DNA of 7,422 nucleotides from an uncultured Chlorobiota bacterium (lineage in GTDB: Bacteria; Bacteroidota; Bacteroidia; Bacteroidales; JAADGE01). Below are positions 6,021-7,422 of this stretch, in pieces; the first letter of the stretch is position 1; the number at the start of each line of letters is the position of its first letter. The translations under genes and the position numbers were made by a program. The stretch spans positions 1-7,422 of the forward strand of contig CAMZKQ010000231.1 of assembly GCA_947311265.1 (NCBI GenBank), read 5' to 3'. The notes beneath the pieces are model-generated. The model saw only the letters and a program-made list of their open reading frames with translations, searched no databases and was not told the DNA's origin.

Positions 6021-7422
6021 ATGTACTTAAAATCATATATAAAATACAATAAAAGAGCAACCGTAGAAGTAAATATTGGGCATTTGCCCATGGGGGCAAA
6101 ACACCCGGTACGGGTGCAATCCATGACCAATACATCTACAAAAGACATCAAAGCCACCACCGAGCAAACCATAAGAATTGCAAAAGCCGGTGCAGACTAT
6201 GTACGCATTACTGTACCCACAAAAAAAGATGCCGAATTTTTAGGCGAAATAAAAAAAAACTTGCTAAAAGCCAACTGCAATGTACCGCTTATTGCGGATA
6301 TACATTTCAGCCCAGAGGCCGCAATTGCCTCCGCAGAAATCTGTGAAAAAGTAAGAGTAAATCCCGGGAACTATGTTGATTCTAAGCGTTTTAAGAGCTT
6401 AGAATATTCCGACAAAGAATACGCACAAGAAATTGAACGCATTACAGAACGATTTTTGCCCCTTATTTCAGTCTGCAAAAAAAACAAAACTGCCATGCGT
6501 ATTGGTACAAATCATGGCTCGCTTTCCGACCGTATCATGAGCCGCTACGGCGACACCCCACTAGGAATGGCAGAATCCACAATGGAGTTTTTGCGTATCT
6601 GCAAAGCCGAGGACTATAATGATATAGTAATCTCCATGAAAGCAAGCAACCCCATTGTAATGATACACGCTTGCCGCCTTGTGGTGCAAAAAATGAATGC
6701 TGAAAATATGAATTATCCTCTACATTTGGGCGTTACCGAAGCAGGAGAAGGACGAGAAGGCCGAATAAAATCGGCCATGGGAATTGGCTCACTACTAGCC
6801 GATGGGATAGGAGGGACGGTGCGTGTTTCGCTTACCGAAGCACCCGAATTGGAAGTCCCAGTAGCACAAGAAATTTGTGCTATTTTTAACCCCGAAGAGC
6901 TAAAAATATTTGCTCCCAATGAAAAAAAGAGTGATTTTTATAAAGACCCTTACGTTTATCAAAAACGCAAAAGCTTTGAGGTGGAGCATATTGGAGCAGA
7001 AAATACCGCCCCTGTTATTGCCGACTTAAGTTGTAATTCCGAAATTACAAAAAAAGATATTGAAAACGCAGGGTTCAGGTTTAGCCTTTCCAAAAATCAA
7101 TTTGTAAGTACAGATACCTCTGCCGACTTTATTTATATTGGTAATAATACAATCCCAAAAGGGATTGATAATATGAAGTTTATAACTGATGCTAAAAATT
7201 ATACTAACAAGGAAAATACTTACCCATTATACGCCTATAAGGCGTTTATAAAAGCAACGAAAAAAACAAGCCTGCTTAATTTTGTGAAAATTACAAGTCA
7301 AGAATTTCAGGACATAAACCTCGAAAATTTTGATGATAAATCCGTAGTATTTATTTTTGAAATTGAAAATAAAGCCTTTGCCGTGCAAGCAGGGCGAGCA
7401 TTTTTTCTTCATTTAATGAAAA
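6021..7422 (+). CDS. ispG: 4-hydroxy-3-methylbut-2-enyl diphosphate synthase, long form, 3' end outside window
   Basis: IspG (GcpE) converts 2-C-methylerythritol 2,4-cyclodiphosphate to HMBPP, the penultimate step of the MEP isoprenoid pathway, in the cytoplasm with a [4Fe-4S] cluster. The frame is open from the ATG to the window edge (467 codons). TIM-barrel motifs are clear: VQSMTNT at 32-38, ADIHF at 92-96, VRVNPGN at 111-117, RIGTNHGSLSDRI at 160-172, HLGVTEAG at 235-242 and GIGGTVRVSLTE at 262-273. After about residue 290, where short bacterial IspG would go straight to the cluster domain, the chain instead continues into the large insertion found in Bacteroidota, chlamydial and plant enzymes. 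The Cys/Glu cluster ligands therefore lie beyond the window; the family is usually about 600-660 residues. The ATG is the first after an in-frame stop at 5988-5990, is preceded by an A-rich stretch without Shine-Dalgarno, and agrees with the usual N-terminus. The gene lies 47 bp after the SNF2 stop with no terminator between. Confidence 0.95.
   Translation, partial: MYLKSYIKYNKRATVEVNIGHLPMGAKHPVRVQSMTNTSTKDIKATTEQTIRIAKAGADYVRITVPTKKDAEFLGEIKKNLLKANCNVPLIADIHFSPEAAIASAEICEKVRVNPGNYVDSKRFKSLEYSDKEYAQEIERITERFLPLISVCKKNKTAMRIGTNHGSLSDRIMSRYGDTPLGMAESTMEFLRICKAEDYNDIVISMKASNPIVMIHACRLVVQKMNAENMNYPLHLGVTEAGEGREGRIKSAMGIGSLLADGIGGTVRVSLTEAPELEVPVAQEICAIFNPEELKIFAPNEKKSDFYKDPYVYQKRKSFEVEHIGAENTAPVIADLSCNSEITKKDIENAGFRFSLSKNQFVSTDTSADFIYIGNNTIPKGIDNMKFITDAKNYTNKENTYPLYAYKAFIKATKKTSLLNFVKITSQEFQDINLENFDDKSVVFIFEIENKAFAVQAGRAFFLHLMK

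Noticed and set aside
6713..7412. Two minus-strand open frames opposite ispG
   Set aside because: They are shadows of the conserved IspG barrel and insertion coding sequence, with no recognisable product.

Overview
The window looks like a piece of an AT-rich chromosome from a member of the Bacteroidota. The evidence is: an IspG of the long form typical of that phylum (and of chlamydiae and plants); start codons preceded by A-rich stretches rather than Shine-Dalgarno sequences; and intergenic octamers fitting the Bacteroidota -7 consensus TAnnTTTG. I cannot name a genus.

Layout: two genes on the minus strand (plus-strand positions 1892 down to 115) diverge from two genes on the plus strand (2191 to beyond the right edge). 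The minus-strand pair is a PLP-dependent class I/II aminotransferase followed by a MacB/LolD/FtsE-type ABC transporter ATPase. They overlap by an ATGA, so they are almost certainly co-transcribed and translationally coupled. No permease lies in the window. A possible start codon for a further downstream gene sits at the extreme left edge (position 7), just after a perfect 9-bp inverted repeat.

A 298-bp divergent intergenic region (1893-2190) holds a candidate promoter for each direction and, just before the plus-strand gene, a weak hairpin.

The plus strand carries a 1260-residue SNF2-family helicase-like ATPase with two SWIM-type zinc fingers at its N-terminus, a long uncharacterised middle, and a complete set of SNF2 motor motifs at its C-terminus. 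After 47 bp comes ispG (MEP isoprenoid pathway), cut off by the right edge after 467 codons.

How they work together: the aminotransferase and ABC ATPase probably belong to one functional unit (small-molecule or peptide metabolism plus transport), but the substrate is not readable. The SNF2 protein and IspG have no obvious shared job, and their adjacency may be only transcriptional. I see no rRNA, tRNA, insertion sequence, CRISPR array or phage gene, and no convincing evidence of a new multi-gene system. The most interesting items are the double SWIM finger in the SNF2 protein and the tightly coupled aminotransferase-ABC pair.
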